Shown here piece after piece: positions 1 through 10,777 of a DNA stretch of 64,000 nucleotides. The notes beneath the pieces are model-generated. The model did not search any database and was not told the DNA's origin. It saw nothing but the letters and a program-made list of their open reading frames with translations. Numbering within the stretch: the first letter of the stretch is position 1; every line of letters begins with the position of its first letter. Source of the stretch: Sporobolomyces roseus (lineage: Eukaryota; Basidiomycota; Microbotryomycetes; Sporidiobolales; Sporidiobolaceae). The stretch covers positions 1,426,001-1,490,000 of the forward strand of contig JADILM010000004.1 of assembly GCA_016617785.1 (NCBI GenBank). The letters are read 5' to 3'. Position numbers and translations under genes: made by a program.

Positions 1-146
1 TCTCCTCTCCACCAGATTCGCTCGCTTTGGCTTCATTTCATCAATAGTCAAAGCAACTCTACCTAGCTTTCACACCTTCCCTCAGTCCACAAAACCTCGG
101 TCTTCACAGCCTCGCCCTCCCTCCCTCTCCTCTCCAATTCACTCAA

Positions 147-2149
147 ATGACGACTCCCGAATCGACCTCGGCACCAGTCGCAGGAGGAGACTACGATGTC
201 GGATTATCTCGAGATGGTGACAAGATCAAAGATCCATCATTCTATCAATTGTTCGGAGTGAAAGCAGATGCAACAGATGCTGAAATCAAGAAGAGTTATC
301 GAAGACTCGCAGTCAGGTTTCATCCAGGTGCGTAACTCTTGCTCTTATTGCGTGTGGCAGAACGAAGAGCTGATCCAGAAGGAGAGTGTCGATAGATAAG
401 AACCCGAACAACCCAGACGCAGCACTCAAGTTCCAAGAAATATCGGAAGCCTATACGTACGTCTCTCCTCGCTACTATTATCTCTCGTGACATGCTGAGT
501 AGTCGACTGAGTCCCGAACTTACAGTATTCTGAGTGACTCGAACTCCCGAGCGGTTTACGACAAGTATGGAAAATCAGCAGGAATGGGAGAAGCAGGAGG
601 AGAGGAAGCTATGCCCAACCCAGGAGAATTGTTCAGTCAGCTGTTCGGAGGGAAGGCGTTCGAGGATTGGATTGGTGAAATCAGTTTAGGGAAAGAAGTT
701 TCGAAGGCTTTCGAACAGGCAGAGGAAGAGGAAAAGAAACAGGATAAAGAAAAGGTACGCTCGATTCTTCTTCGTTACTAGTGTGATGTTGCTGAGTCAC
801 CGAGGCTTGAGCGCACAGGTTGAAACTGATTCGACTTCGACTACTGCGAAACCAACCACTGCTACTCCTCAACAGTCGACGATTCACCACGAAGCTCACG
901 TCGAACCTCAAGCTGCTCCCACCGTCACTCCTACCGGTACCACTTCCACCACCAATCCTCCTTCCTCCTCCACTCCCGTCTCCACCTCCGAACCTTCTCC
1001 CTCAGTTGCCGGTGCTCAATCCTCCGTTCCCGCCTCTTCCTCCACCTCGAAAGATTCAAAAGAACACCAACACGCGAAATCGCATCTCGCCGGAAAACCC
1101 CCCAAGCTCACTCCCGAACAAAAACAGAAAGCGTACGAAGAGGAGAAGAAGAGTTATGAAGAGAAACGAAAGCGGATCGAGACGTTGGCTGCGAAATTGA
1201 GGGATCGAGTGAGGGGTTTCGTTGAGGCTACGAATCCGGGTGAAAAAGACGATGCCGAGACTAAAAGGTGGGCGGAAAGGATTAGAGAGGAAAGTCATGA
1301 TCTCGCTTTGGAGTCTTTCGGAGTTGGCGAGTCGTCTTCACTTCCGCTCGCATTCGTGAAGATGATAGAAGCTGATGAAGGAGACGATGTACGTGAATAG
1401 AATTGTGTCATTTGATCGGAGAAATATATATGCAAAAAGTACGTTCTCCTCTACCTTTTCCCATCTCCCTCAATCGAAATTCTAGCTCACACATCACTCA
1501 TCTTGTTAGGCCAACTCATACATCAAGCTCCACCGCAAGCCTTCCTCAAACATTCTTGGTCTCCCCGGTTTCTGGTCCCGCATGAAAGAGAAGGGAACGA
1601 CTCTCAAAGAAGGATGGTCTTTCCTCTCTACGGGGCTCGACGTTCAACGTGCGATGGTTGATTTGGAGAAACGACAACAGAATGGAGATTTGGGAGAAGA
1701 CGAGATGGCGAGGTTGGAGCAAGAGTTGAGTGGGACCTTGCTATTGGTCGCTTGGAAGGGGAGTAAGTTCGAATTGAGCGCCGTGTTGAGACAGGTTGTT
1801 GATACTGGTCAGTACTCTCTCTTCGTTCTCATGATCTATCTTGGCGTTTGCTGAGGAGATAGAGTGTATTTTGACAGTTCTCGCGAAGGAATCATCGGAA
1901 ATCACTGAAACTATCTTGATGAATCGAGCTAAAGCGATCTTGTTCATCGGAGCGATCTTGAAAGCGGTTGTACCAGAAGCAGGGGATGAAGAGAGGAGAC
2001 AAATGGAGAAATTGGTTGCGGATGCGAATGCGAGGAGGAAGGAGAAGGGAAAGAAACCGACAAAGAGTGGTGCATCGACTCCTCCTATCGTCTCTGCCGC
2101 CCCAGGAACAGCACCAGCACCAGCAGCGACGGAAGAGAAGAAGCTGTAG
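147..2149 (+). CDS. J-domain co-chaperone (Caj1/Djp1, DnaJ-X type)
   Basis: A class C-like Hsp40 that would stimulate the ATPase of an Hsp70 partner. The J domain spans roughly residues 30-95. The HPD motif is assembled across the first intron: exon 1 ends in FHP plus one base, and the next exon supplies the rest of Asp and then KNPNNPD. It is followed by EISEAYTILSD and a DnaJ-X region beginning near EDWIGEISLGKEVSKAF. There is no Gly/Phe-rich or zinc-finger segment. A long Ser/Thr/Pro linker precedes an acidic-basic helical stretch, and the C-terminus is Ala/Pro-rich and ends in KKL. Several short introns interrupt the gene. The ATG at 147 follows a pyrimidine-rich leader. In yeasts this family acts at the cytosolic face of organelles (Djp1 in peroxisome import), but the exact role here cannot be read from sequence. 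Confidence 0.85.
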
Positions 2150-2591
2150 ATTCGGAAATTGATTTTCGCAAGCTTCTGTTCTCTCCCTTCTCTCCCTTAC
2201 TTTCTGTTTAGATCCCCTCCCCTTTTAATACCTGCTCAATCTTCGGCCTACTCTCATTCATCTATAGCTTTCACTTTGTACTTCAGTCTCATTTCCCAAC
2301 TTTGCAATCCTCTGTTTTTAGGACGATGTGTTGTACACTCTTCTGCTCATCGAATTTCTCGGTCGTCCGCTTCGTTGCTCGTAGAACTACTCTAGCTCGA
2401 TGACACCTATCTTTTGGCTTTACGAATTCGCGAAGTCGTTGCAACTTCCCGCCAAATGACCTCCTTTAACCTCCTGCCTTACACTTCTCCTCTCACGCAC
2501 CTCTCAGAATCGCCTACACGATAGATCAGGACCTCTCTTAGAGAATCAGCGCTCCTCTCGAAGCGCCAGAACTCATCGCCCCTCAAGTTCA
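2150..2591. other. Intergenic, same-direction gene pair
   Basis: This holds the 3' flank of the J-domain gene and the promoter of the next gene. One copy of the recurrent GTTGCAACTT-type motif lies at 2438-2449, about 145 bp before the ATG at 2592. I see no RNA gene or further ORF. Confidence 0.5.
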
Positions 2592-3573
2592 ATGATGAAA
2601 TTGTCATCTCTCGCGGTTCTCTCTGTACTCCCTCTCGCCCTAGCTGGCTTGTTCGACTCTCCACAGCCTCTACTAGGTATGTACCTGCTCTGAAACCACC
2701 GCTCCTTCGTTGTCAAGCTGACTAACCCCATTCTTTGGCACGACCCCTTAATAGCTTTCTCCCACCCTCGCTCTTTCCTCGGACTCAAAGATGAGTTCAC
2801 AAAGCGGATTGATATGGTCGCTTTCATTCCCGGGTTTCATCCATGTGGACCATTGAACATATTCGCATTGGACGAACGATCTCTCGAATATTCGGATTTC
2901 GATTTACTCCCTCGTTCAAACGAGACGATCCCTGAGACGGAAGGTCAAGAGGTAGCGAAGACGTTGAGGGATTACTACGAGGAAGCGAAGGATTCCGTTG
3001 TGGAGGAAGCGGCGCTCGAGGGAACAGTTTTGTCTTGGGCGAGAGGTTGGAGGAATACTTGTGGGAAAGGAGCGGTTAATAAACAGGTCAAGATTGTCAA
3101 GATCTCGGCAGATGGAATGAAAGCTGGAGCGAGTAGAGAAGATTGGGTGAAAGCTTTAGGTAAGAGCGGAATCAGACTGAGTACTCTCTTAGCAAGTATA
3201 CTCAGTCCTCGGAATTCGCCCTACAGACGCTCGTATCGCTCCTCACCTCGCAAATCTGGAACCTGCTCCTCACAACAACCTGGTCATCGTGACTCCCATT
3301 TCCCCCTCAACTCAGCGACTCCTCTTCGACGTCGCGACTCCCTCTCGACCTTCTCCCGGCAAGCCCTCCGACCACGACAACACCAATCTCCCTCCCGGTT
3401 GGTCACGACGACGCGAACGACCTGGACTGTTATCGCGAATCGCAGCGAGGTTGATCGATTTGACGATTACGACGGCTTTCTTCGCTGGATTGTTTTACGC
3501 TGGTAGGTTCGGATGGAGGAAGTATCAGGCAAGGAAGGAAGTCGTCGAAGGAGAGATCAGACTTCCACAGTGA
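2592..3573 (+). CDS. Predicted type I ER/secretory membrane protein, family not recognised
   Basis: The start is one of two adjacent ATGs (2592 and 2595). The first 20 residues form a clear signal peptide with a Leu/Val/Ala core ending in ALA. Intron 1 follows PQPLL and intron 2 interrupts a VKALD segment. The luminal part is about 210 residues and has a potential N-glycosylation site in RSNETIPE. A single membrane helix (LTITTAFFAGLFYAGRF) lies near the C-terminus, followed by a short Lys/Arg-rich cytosolic tail ending RLPQ. I do not recognise the family. Size and topology fit ER quality-control or cell-wall biogenesis factors, but no diagnostic motif is visible and no function should be assigned. 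Confidence 0.7.
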
Positions 3574-3894
3574 TTATCTCTTCGTTTCTGCTTGTTTTCA
3601 TACGGACAGTAGTTTTTCTTCATCGCAACCTTGTTTTCACTCTCACTCTCGGTACGTGCGGCACGAGGAGAGAAAGAGAAGATCATTGCGAACGATCTGA
3701 TCGCCTTTTCGAGAGAATTGTAACAATAAGAGGCGAGACGAGAGGAAGGAGAAAAATGGAACGAAGATAGAAAGTGATTCACGATGAAAAGGAAACGAGA
3801 GGGGTATATTAGGGGGAGAGAGAGAATGCGAAAGAAGAGAGGTAGTAGAAAGTAAGAACAGATTTCTAGTATATGAAGAGAGAGAGGAAACCGT
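3574..3894. other. Convergent 3' flanks
   Basis: This 321-bp space lies between the stops of two convergent genes. It is A/G-rich on the plus strand and I see no gene in it. The two 3' UTRs probably overlap. Confidence 0.5.
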
Positions 3895-6800
3895 TTAGAG
3901 GTAAGCAGCGAGACCGGCTTGTTGAACCTTGTCTGCTGGTAAAGCCTTGACAAGTTCGACTAATCGGTTCTTGTTCTCGACGGTGATTTGAGCGTCTCCA
4001 CTTGGGTAGTAGACATCACCTTGGGTCGATTGGAGAGCGGAAGCGAAGACGGCGAGAACGTGATCGAGGGAGGCGAGGACGGTAGGGTTTTGTTGCTGGA
4101 GGAGGGTGAGGATAGCGTTGAAGACCATTTCGGATTCGGCGTAGTCCCGCCTCAGAGGAAGGGATCCGAGGAAGAGAGGAAGGACTTGGTCGAGAGGCAT
4201 GGCAGCTTGGTTCTTGAGCATCATACGAGCGACGGCACCGCAAGCGTTATCCTTCGCGTTCTCGTGCTTCGATTGTCCATCGTCGGGAAGGGAGAAGAGA
4301 GGGTGGAGAGCTTGTAGGAGGGTGAGGTATTGAGAGGAGAGGTCGGTCGAAGTGTGGAAGATCAAAGAACCCATGGCGAATGCGGCGTTCGATTGAACCT
4401 CTGGCTCGGGATCGGCGAGAGCTTGGAGGAAGAGAGGGAAGAGGGATTCGGCGAATTGAGTCGAAGCAGTCTCCATTCCGTTGACAACCTCGGCGAGGGA
4501 ACCGATGGCAGTCGATCGGTCGGCGGTGGATCGGTCAGACTTGTAGTAGGAAGTCATGTCGGATTGGAAGGCAGGGAAGAGTTGGGCGAAATCGGCACCG
4601 AGAGTACTGGCGAGGGAGCCAACGAGGTCGCAAGCAGCACCGATGAGAGCGGCATCGTATTCTGATTGTTCTCCGGCGGTGACGGCTGCCTCATCTTCAT
4701 CATCGTCGATTTGGCATGCTGCCTTTCGCTTGAGGATGAGGGAGATTTGTTCGCAGATGGGTTGAACGTCTGTGATTGCCAGAGGAGCATGAGAGTCGAT
4801 CATGCGAAGAGAGAAGACTTGAGCTCACATTCGGGAACAATCGAAGCGGGACCGACACTCATGAGGAGAGCAGAGAAGGAGTTGCAAAGCTCGTTGACAA
4901 CATCTCGCTCGTCCTCATCAGCCCAGATGTCGATGATCTCAGGCATGACAGCTTGAATCAGTGTTCGGACATCAGCGCCGAGAGGAGCCTGTGAGCGAGA
5001 TTGTCAGCTATCTGCGAGTGCTTGTGAGTCAGACAGACTTACGGATTGACTGCCCTTGGTCCACTTGGGAGGGTTGGTGATTCGGTTAAGAGTCGAGATG
5101 AAACCGAGGAGAGCAGCGACCGAAGACTTTCGGATACCGTCGTGCCAGTGGTGCTTGAGTCCGGGCATGAGGGCCTTGACCGAGGGTTCGATGTAAGGAA
5201 GGAACGCCTTTCCAGTGTGGTCGAACACTTCGGCGAGAGCATCTCCAGCGCACTCCTTCTCGATAGCGATCGCGGTCGACGCCTTGAACATCGCCTCCTC
5301 ATCATCCGAATCGATATCCTCATCGACATCCTCGAAGTCGGGGTCCTCATCATCGTCGAGACCGGTCGCAAAGTCGGAGGGGTTGGCAGATTCACCGAGA
5401 AGAGTCGATTCGTCGATCTCTTCTTGACCGATGGCAGCGAGAAGGATGGGCATGATCGCGGGGAGGTAAGCAGCGAACTCCTCCTTGTAGACTCGGGAGA
5501 CGACGGCGAAGAAGATGTAACTGCACTCCTTGAGATTTGGTGCGTTGGGAACTCCGATAGCTTGAAGAGCGTGTTGCATGAGAGGAGCGTAGTAGGGTCG
5601 GAATTGCTCAGGACCGACAGCCTCAGCGAGAGTACCGACGGTATCTTGGCAGACACCTCGGAGGTCGAGCTCTTCTCCTTCCTCGGTAAGCTGGAGGCAG
5701 GGGACGAGTCGTTCCATAACGGCAGGGAAGTAAGGGGCGAACTTGGTCTTCGAGGCGTGTGCCGCGGAACCGATAGCACCAACAACGGTACCCTTGATGG
5801 CGAGAGGAGCAGAGTCGAGGAGTTGAACGAGGGCGTCCATGAGAGAAGGGATGTAAGGCTCGATATCGGAACCGAGGACTTCGAGGAGGCAGTCGAGAGC
5901 GATCAAGGCTTGTCGTTGAGTAGCTGGGTCTCCCATAAGTTTCGAGATGAGCTGTTGGAGCATGAGAATGGTGTGAGTTTGGTTCGCAGGAAGGGAAAAA
6001 TGAGGTGAAACTTACGGGAAGAAGCATAGCGTGCTGCTTGGCGCACTCCTCCTCAAGCATCTCACAGAGACATCCGAGAGCAGTGCATGCGGCCTTTCGA
6101 ACGATAACCTCAGGATCTTGAAGTCCACCTTGAATGAGAGGCCAAAGACTCTCGAGATGAGGCTGGATGAAGAGCGAGCAACCTTCGACAACGACACCGA
6201 AAGCAGTGATAGCGGATTTTCGGAGTCCGGCATCGGGGGAAGAGGCGAGGGTTCGGACTTGTTCGAAGAGAGGAGGGAAGACTTGAGCGGGAGGAAGGGA
6301 GGTAGCGAGAACGTCGATGACTCGGAAAGCGGTACGGGCAGGAACATCGTCGTCGACATCGAGGGGCTCAGGTTCGGCACCGATGGGGAGAAGGGCAGTG
6401 ATGATCGAACCGGCGAGGTTGAGTTGCTGAATCTTCGACTTCTTGAACTTGACGACCCAAAGAAGCGAGTTGAGAGCCATGATTCGGAGATCGTTCTCGT
6501 AGTTGGCGTTGGCGGAAGCCGTCATGAGGAATTGGACGAGGTTGGCGAGATGAGGGGTAAGGAGAGGAACTTCGGAAAGGGTGAGGGATTCGATCATTTC
6601 GAAGATGGATTTGGAGGAAGCTTCGTCGGATTCTTCGAGAGCGGCAGAGAGAACGTTGACAATCGAAGGAACGAGATTTTGGAAAGCAGCCTGCAATACA
6701 AAAGTAGGTGAGTAGACATGACAAGTTGCGAGGAGAGGAAAAGTACTCACGATTTCAGCATCTTCACCGACCTCGAGGAACTCTGACAGTTTGCCCAGCG

Positions 6801-7719
6801 CCCTGATACTCCACACTCGTACTCCCATAGATTCGGGATCGTTGAGCGTTCGGGTCAAGAGAGCGAGAAGTTGAGGGATCTGAGATTGAGCAGATCCTCC
6901 GGGAGTCGAAGGAGCGATGGCGATAGTCTCGAGGAGCATGAAGATGGTTTGGAGGGCGACTTCACGGTGTGCGGAAGTTGGTGAAGAGGACATTTGGAAG
7001 AGCCAGGGAAGAAGTTCAGGCCAAACACCGTTTTGAAGTTCAATTTTGGCCAAGGCGGAAACGAGACGAGTTCCAGCAGCACGAGCTTGTCCGCTGTCAG
7101 TCGATTCATTCGAGGATAAGTAGATGAGCTACGTATACGAAGTATGATCGACTTACTTGGTTTCAGTGAGCAGAGAATCGAGAAGTCGAGATTTAATAGC
7201 GGTGCGAACTTCTTGAGGTTGCGAAAGCCATTGCTTGTTCTTCTTCGCTGAGACACGCTTTCGCATTTCTACGAGAGCGAGTTGTCGAAGCTATCGAAAG
7301 AGGGCAAACGAAGATCAGGGTGAGATTCGGACAGCAGGAAAGGTGAATTTGGACAATTGTCGCTTCCCGGGAAAGAGGGCAGAAGTAGAGGGATTCTACT
7401 CACAGCAACATTGGGACCGCTTGTACCGATTTCAAAGAGGGAAGGAACGCAGCGAGCATCAGTGTAGAAATGGTTGTTGAGTTGAACGGTAGCCTGTAAC
7501 AAGGAGAAGTTCAAATCAGCCTGAGAGCAAAAGTAGCTAGCTTGGATGAAGTCATACATACAGCCTTGATAACCTGTGTGTCAGGGGCGATAGTTTGTTC
7601 GAGAGTCGCGAAAAGCGACTGAGTGAAAGCGGGCTGTACAAAGAGCAACAGAGTAGCAGGAATCAGTCTGACAGCTCTGAAACCCTCAAAAATAGCTCAT
7701 TGGTGCTTACATCTGCCAT
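3895..7719 (-). CDS. KAP123: Importin-beta family karyopherin, Kap123/importin-4 type
   Basis: A nuclear import receptor built of HEAT repeats. In yeast, Kap123 carries ribosomal proteins and histones H3/H4 into the nucleus. The start is MAD, spliced to the next exon by a GTAAGC donor at 7716, and the stop is at 3895-3897. About 1,080 residues can be pieced together from roughly nine exons, the usual length for the family. HEAT-like helical pairs run throughout, for example ALIALDCLLEVLG and AAIGSAAHASK. A central acidic loop rich in Asp/Glu (around 5290-5350 in the genome) and the segment LKECSYIFFAVVSRVYKEEF match Kap123/IPO4 better than Kap121/IPO5. Large ORFs on the opposite strand here are codon-bias shadows. 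Confidence 0.88.
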
Positions 7720-8105
7720 CCTGCCCGTCTAGGTCAAGTTGTGAGTGATGAGGTTGATCAAAAGTTTCCATTCGAAAAAAATGCTCTCTCTGAAATTTTC
7801 ACTCTGCTATCTCTTCCCAATGAATCTCCTGCTCAACTAGGCTGGCAATGATATGACTCAGATGAATTTCAAGCTACTCCTTGTATTTTCTTGTGAGAGA
7901 AGCGAGATCTGCGATTTTGCCTGCGATCATTTCATCTCCTTTTCCAACTCCTTCATTACGCTGCGTTTGCTCGACGACCATCACACTCAGCCGCAAGAGG
8001 CTACTGTAGAGTCAGGCCGCCCTCTCGACGGCTGTCACGCCTCGGCTCACCTTCACGAAAGAGATCCAACGGTCAACTTCAAGTCAAGGAGTTGTCAAGG
8101 CGAGT
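7720..8105. promoter_or_regulatory. Divergent promoter region, KAP123 / EDPR-motif gene
   Basis: The two genes are transcribed away from each other from this 386-bp space. An ATG at 7853 opens a reading frame that would overlap the start of the rightward gene. If it lies in the mRNA it would act as an upstream ORF. No other element stands out. Confidence 0.45.
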
Positions 8106-10591
8106 ATGTCACGCCAATTGACGGGAGGAGGACCTGATCGATCCTCGTACGCTCACAGAGCGGCGTACGAGTCATCGACTCCGTTGAGTCCAAGTTCAGA
8201 GGCTTCTTCCCTCAACGGTTCAAATCAATTCGATCTTTCCTCCTTACCTCCGATCACGACAAGTTCTACAGCCTTGACAACGCCAACTACCTCACCGATC
8301 AGTCCCGAAGATGTAGAAGAAGGCAAAGCAGCTTATGTCTCCCCTTGCCCTTCCAATTCGGTTCCTCCTTCGAATCGCACAAGATCTACCTCTTCTTCCG
8401 ATCAAAACGGCACTTGCAGGAATGGAAACAGTAATGGAGACAATGCAGAGAAAGGGCAGGAAGGATACAGGGCAGAGGGAGAATGGGAACAACTTCTAGC
8501 GAGATTGAAAATGGCGTTGAGATCCTGGCGAAGAAGTTTCGATAAGCAAGGATGGTCAGGGTAAGTTCCTCCCGATTGTTTGAAAATTACATTGTATAAC
8601 TGATACGTGGAGCCTTTCGGCAGTCTCGCTTCGCAAGTCCGTCGAACTCGATTGAGCGATACAACTTCCTCCGCTTCATCTTTTCGAAATTTCTCCCCGA
8701 GCCCTTCAATAAGATCCTTCACTTCGACTATACCTCGTCGAAGAAGAATACTGGTTATCGCGACCTTCTCTCTGATCTCTCTGTACCTACTCCTCGCCCC
8801 TTCAGCATCCTCCATCGCTCGAAAAGGTCATTTCTCTGCCCTTCGCTCCCACTCTATCCTCACTTCCTCCTCTGATCCGCACGCAACCCAGTCTTCTCCG
8901 AACAGGGACCCCTACCTCCTCAACTCCCTCGTGGTCCCCGCATCTCGACAAGTAAACAAAGCGAAAGTCTTGACATCGGTTTCGAATCCCTTCGGCTACA
9001 TCAACCTGATCGATCCTTATGCCGGAGGAGTCTTCAACCCTTCAGTACTCGTGCTTCCAGATGCAGTGGGACTCGGTTGGAGGCATTTATTGGTTGCGAG
9101 AGGAGAAGAGAAATATGAACAGATCAACGGAGAGGATACGAGATGGGAGAAAGTGTTGGGTTGCTTCTTATTACCGATGAAACGAGCGCACTTGGAGCTG
9201 CCGTACTTGGCGAGAGAGTCGGATTTGGAAACGCTGGATTTACCGGCGAAGAGAAAGGTTGATTATCTGAGATGTCACGATCCAGTCTATGATCAGGTTC
9301 GTTCAATCTCTCTAACCCATTGCGAGATCGCGCTGAGTCGGATGGTTCGCTTGAACAGTTCATTGGACCCGAAGATCCTCGATTATTCATGACGAACGAT
9401 GGTCAACCTCTTTTGATCTATTCGCAAACGGGTCGCTCCCCAAACATCTGTCGTGCTCTCTTCATCATTGATGCAAGGTAAGCTAATGTCAGTCTTCTGC
9501 GACGACTCCAACTTACTCAAACTATTTCGATTTGACAGAATGGTGATTCCTGGATTGACGAAAGCATTGAAACGAGCGGGATGGAGCGCTCCGATCAAGT
9601 TTCCCGAACAGACTGGTGAGTGGAGAAAGCAGCTTTAGTGAAACCGCTGTATTTGCTGACTCGGATAAATCCCTCCCTCGCAACAGATCTGATTCGCGAA
9701 AACCAATTCAACATCGAGAAGAACTGGAGTCCTTTCCTCGGCGAGAACGACGAGGTGAGTTCGGGACAACAATGAGTTCAGCTGCTTCCTGTCGGTCACT
9801 CATTGGTTTGCCTTGTACCACAGCTCTTCTTCCACGTCTCGCTCGTACCTCAGCAAATCTACAAATACGTCCCAAACCTCACTCTACGACCTCTCGATCC
9901 TCTCGCACCTACGCACAACTGTCTCACCGACGTCCTTGGACCCGACATGAATCGAGTGCACCTTCATCACGCTACACCTTTGCTCCGAGCGACGTTATGC
10001 AAGAGGGGAGAATGTAAACCTGATGTTCACAATACCGTTCTGATCGGTATGATTCACATCAAGTATCATCCTCTACCTTATCTGCACTATGTTCGGTAAG
10101 TCCAGCTCTTCCCTCTCTCCAGAAACGGAGCTAGCTGATCTCGTTTGCCAATCCCAGTCGACTGGTGACTTGGAACGTCACTTCACCTTACAACTACCTC
10201 TCAGTTTCTAAACCTCTCACCTACCTCGGTACGAATCAAGCCGATCCAATCTTCACCGTATCTATGGCTTGTGAGCGAATTCTCTTCCCAACCTCGTCGA
10301 ATTATGGGCTGAGCTTGAGTACTCTTTCCTTGCAGGGGATCATCCGACTGATCGACACGGTTTGGGATTGAATCACGGCTTCCTTGACGACACTGTTCTT
10401 CTCTCATTCGGCGTAGCAGATTACGGTTCAGCTTACATCGTTCGTCTCCTCTCTCCATTCGAACTCGCGAAGTGAAGCTCATTCGCTGCTCTCGACAGGA
10501 CGTGCTCGCAAGAGACCTATTGACGGATCACGAGCTATGTTCAGGCGTCGGAGGGACTTCTCTTTGGCCGAGGACATCACCAGCGCATTGA
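8106..10591 (+). CDS. Type II Golgi-type membrane protein with EDPR motif (beta-mannosyltransferase/GH130-like)
   Basis: The N-terminal ~190 residues are cytosolic, Ser-rich and low-complexity. A basic patch RRRR then leads into one membrane helix (ILVIATFSLISLYLLL), the usual type II Golgi anchor. The luminal part contains FIGPEDPRLFMTNDGQPLL. GPEDPR is a signature of the five-bladed propeller fold shared by GH130 glycoside phosphorylases and fungal beta-mannosyltransferases (GT91, BMT family), where it lies in the active site. Cysteines are scattered through the C-terminal half and the protein ends TSPAH. At least seven short introns interrupt it. The acceptor that joins CHDPVYDQ to FIGPEDPR is well supported. 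A role in capsule, wall or glycoprotein mannosylation is inference only. Confidence 0.6.
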
Positions 10592-10777
10592 GACGCTCCA
10601 CTACAGACACTACTTTTACCTATTCCTAATTTCCATATCCCTGTATCGCCTAGCTACACTCGCATAATCATAGAAGATTGTCGTTTCTCTCTCTACTCTC
10701 CTCGATACCTCGAATTGAGAGAGATCATTCTGAAAGGAAAGAGGTTTCGAATATCTTGATTCAAGAAGGGAGAATTA

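Noticed and set aside
5046..6008. A 320-codon open frame on the plus strand opposite KAP123
   Set aside because: It mirrors the coding exon of the karyopherin in another frame. Its sequence is low-complexity and has no domain. Codon bias with few stop codons on the reverse strand explains it. Similar antisense frames occur opposite FAS1 (49390-50142) and the H4/LEO1 flanks (14941-16122).
7853..8137. A 94-codon ORF between KAP123 and the EDPR-motif gene
   Set aside because: It overlaps the start of the next gene in another frame, has no homologue I recognise, and sits in promoter space. It is at best an upstream ORF.
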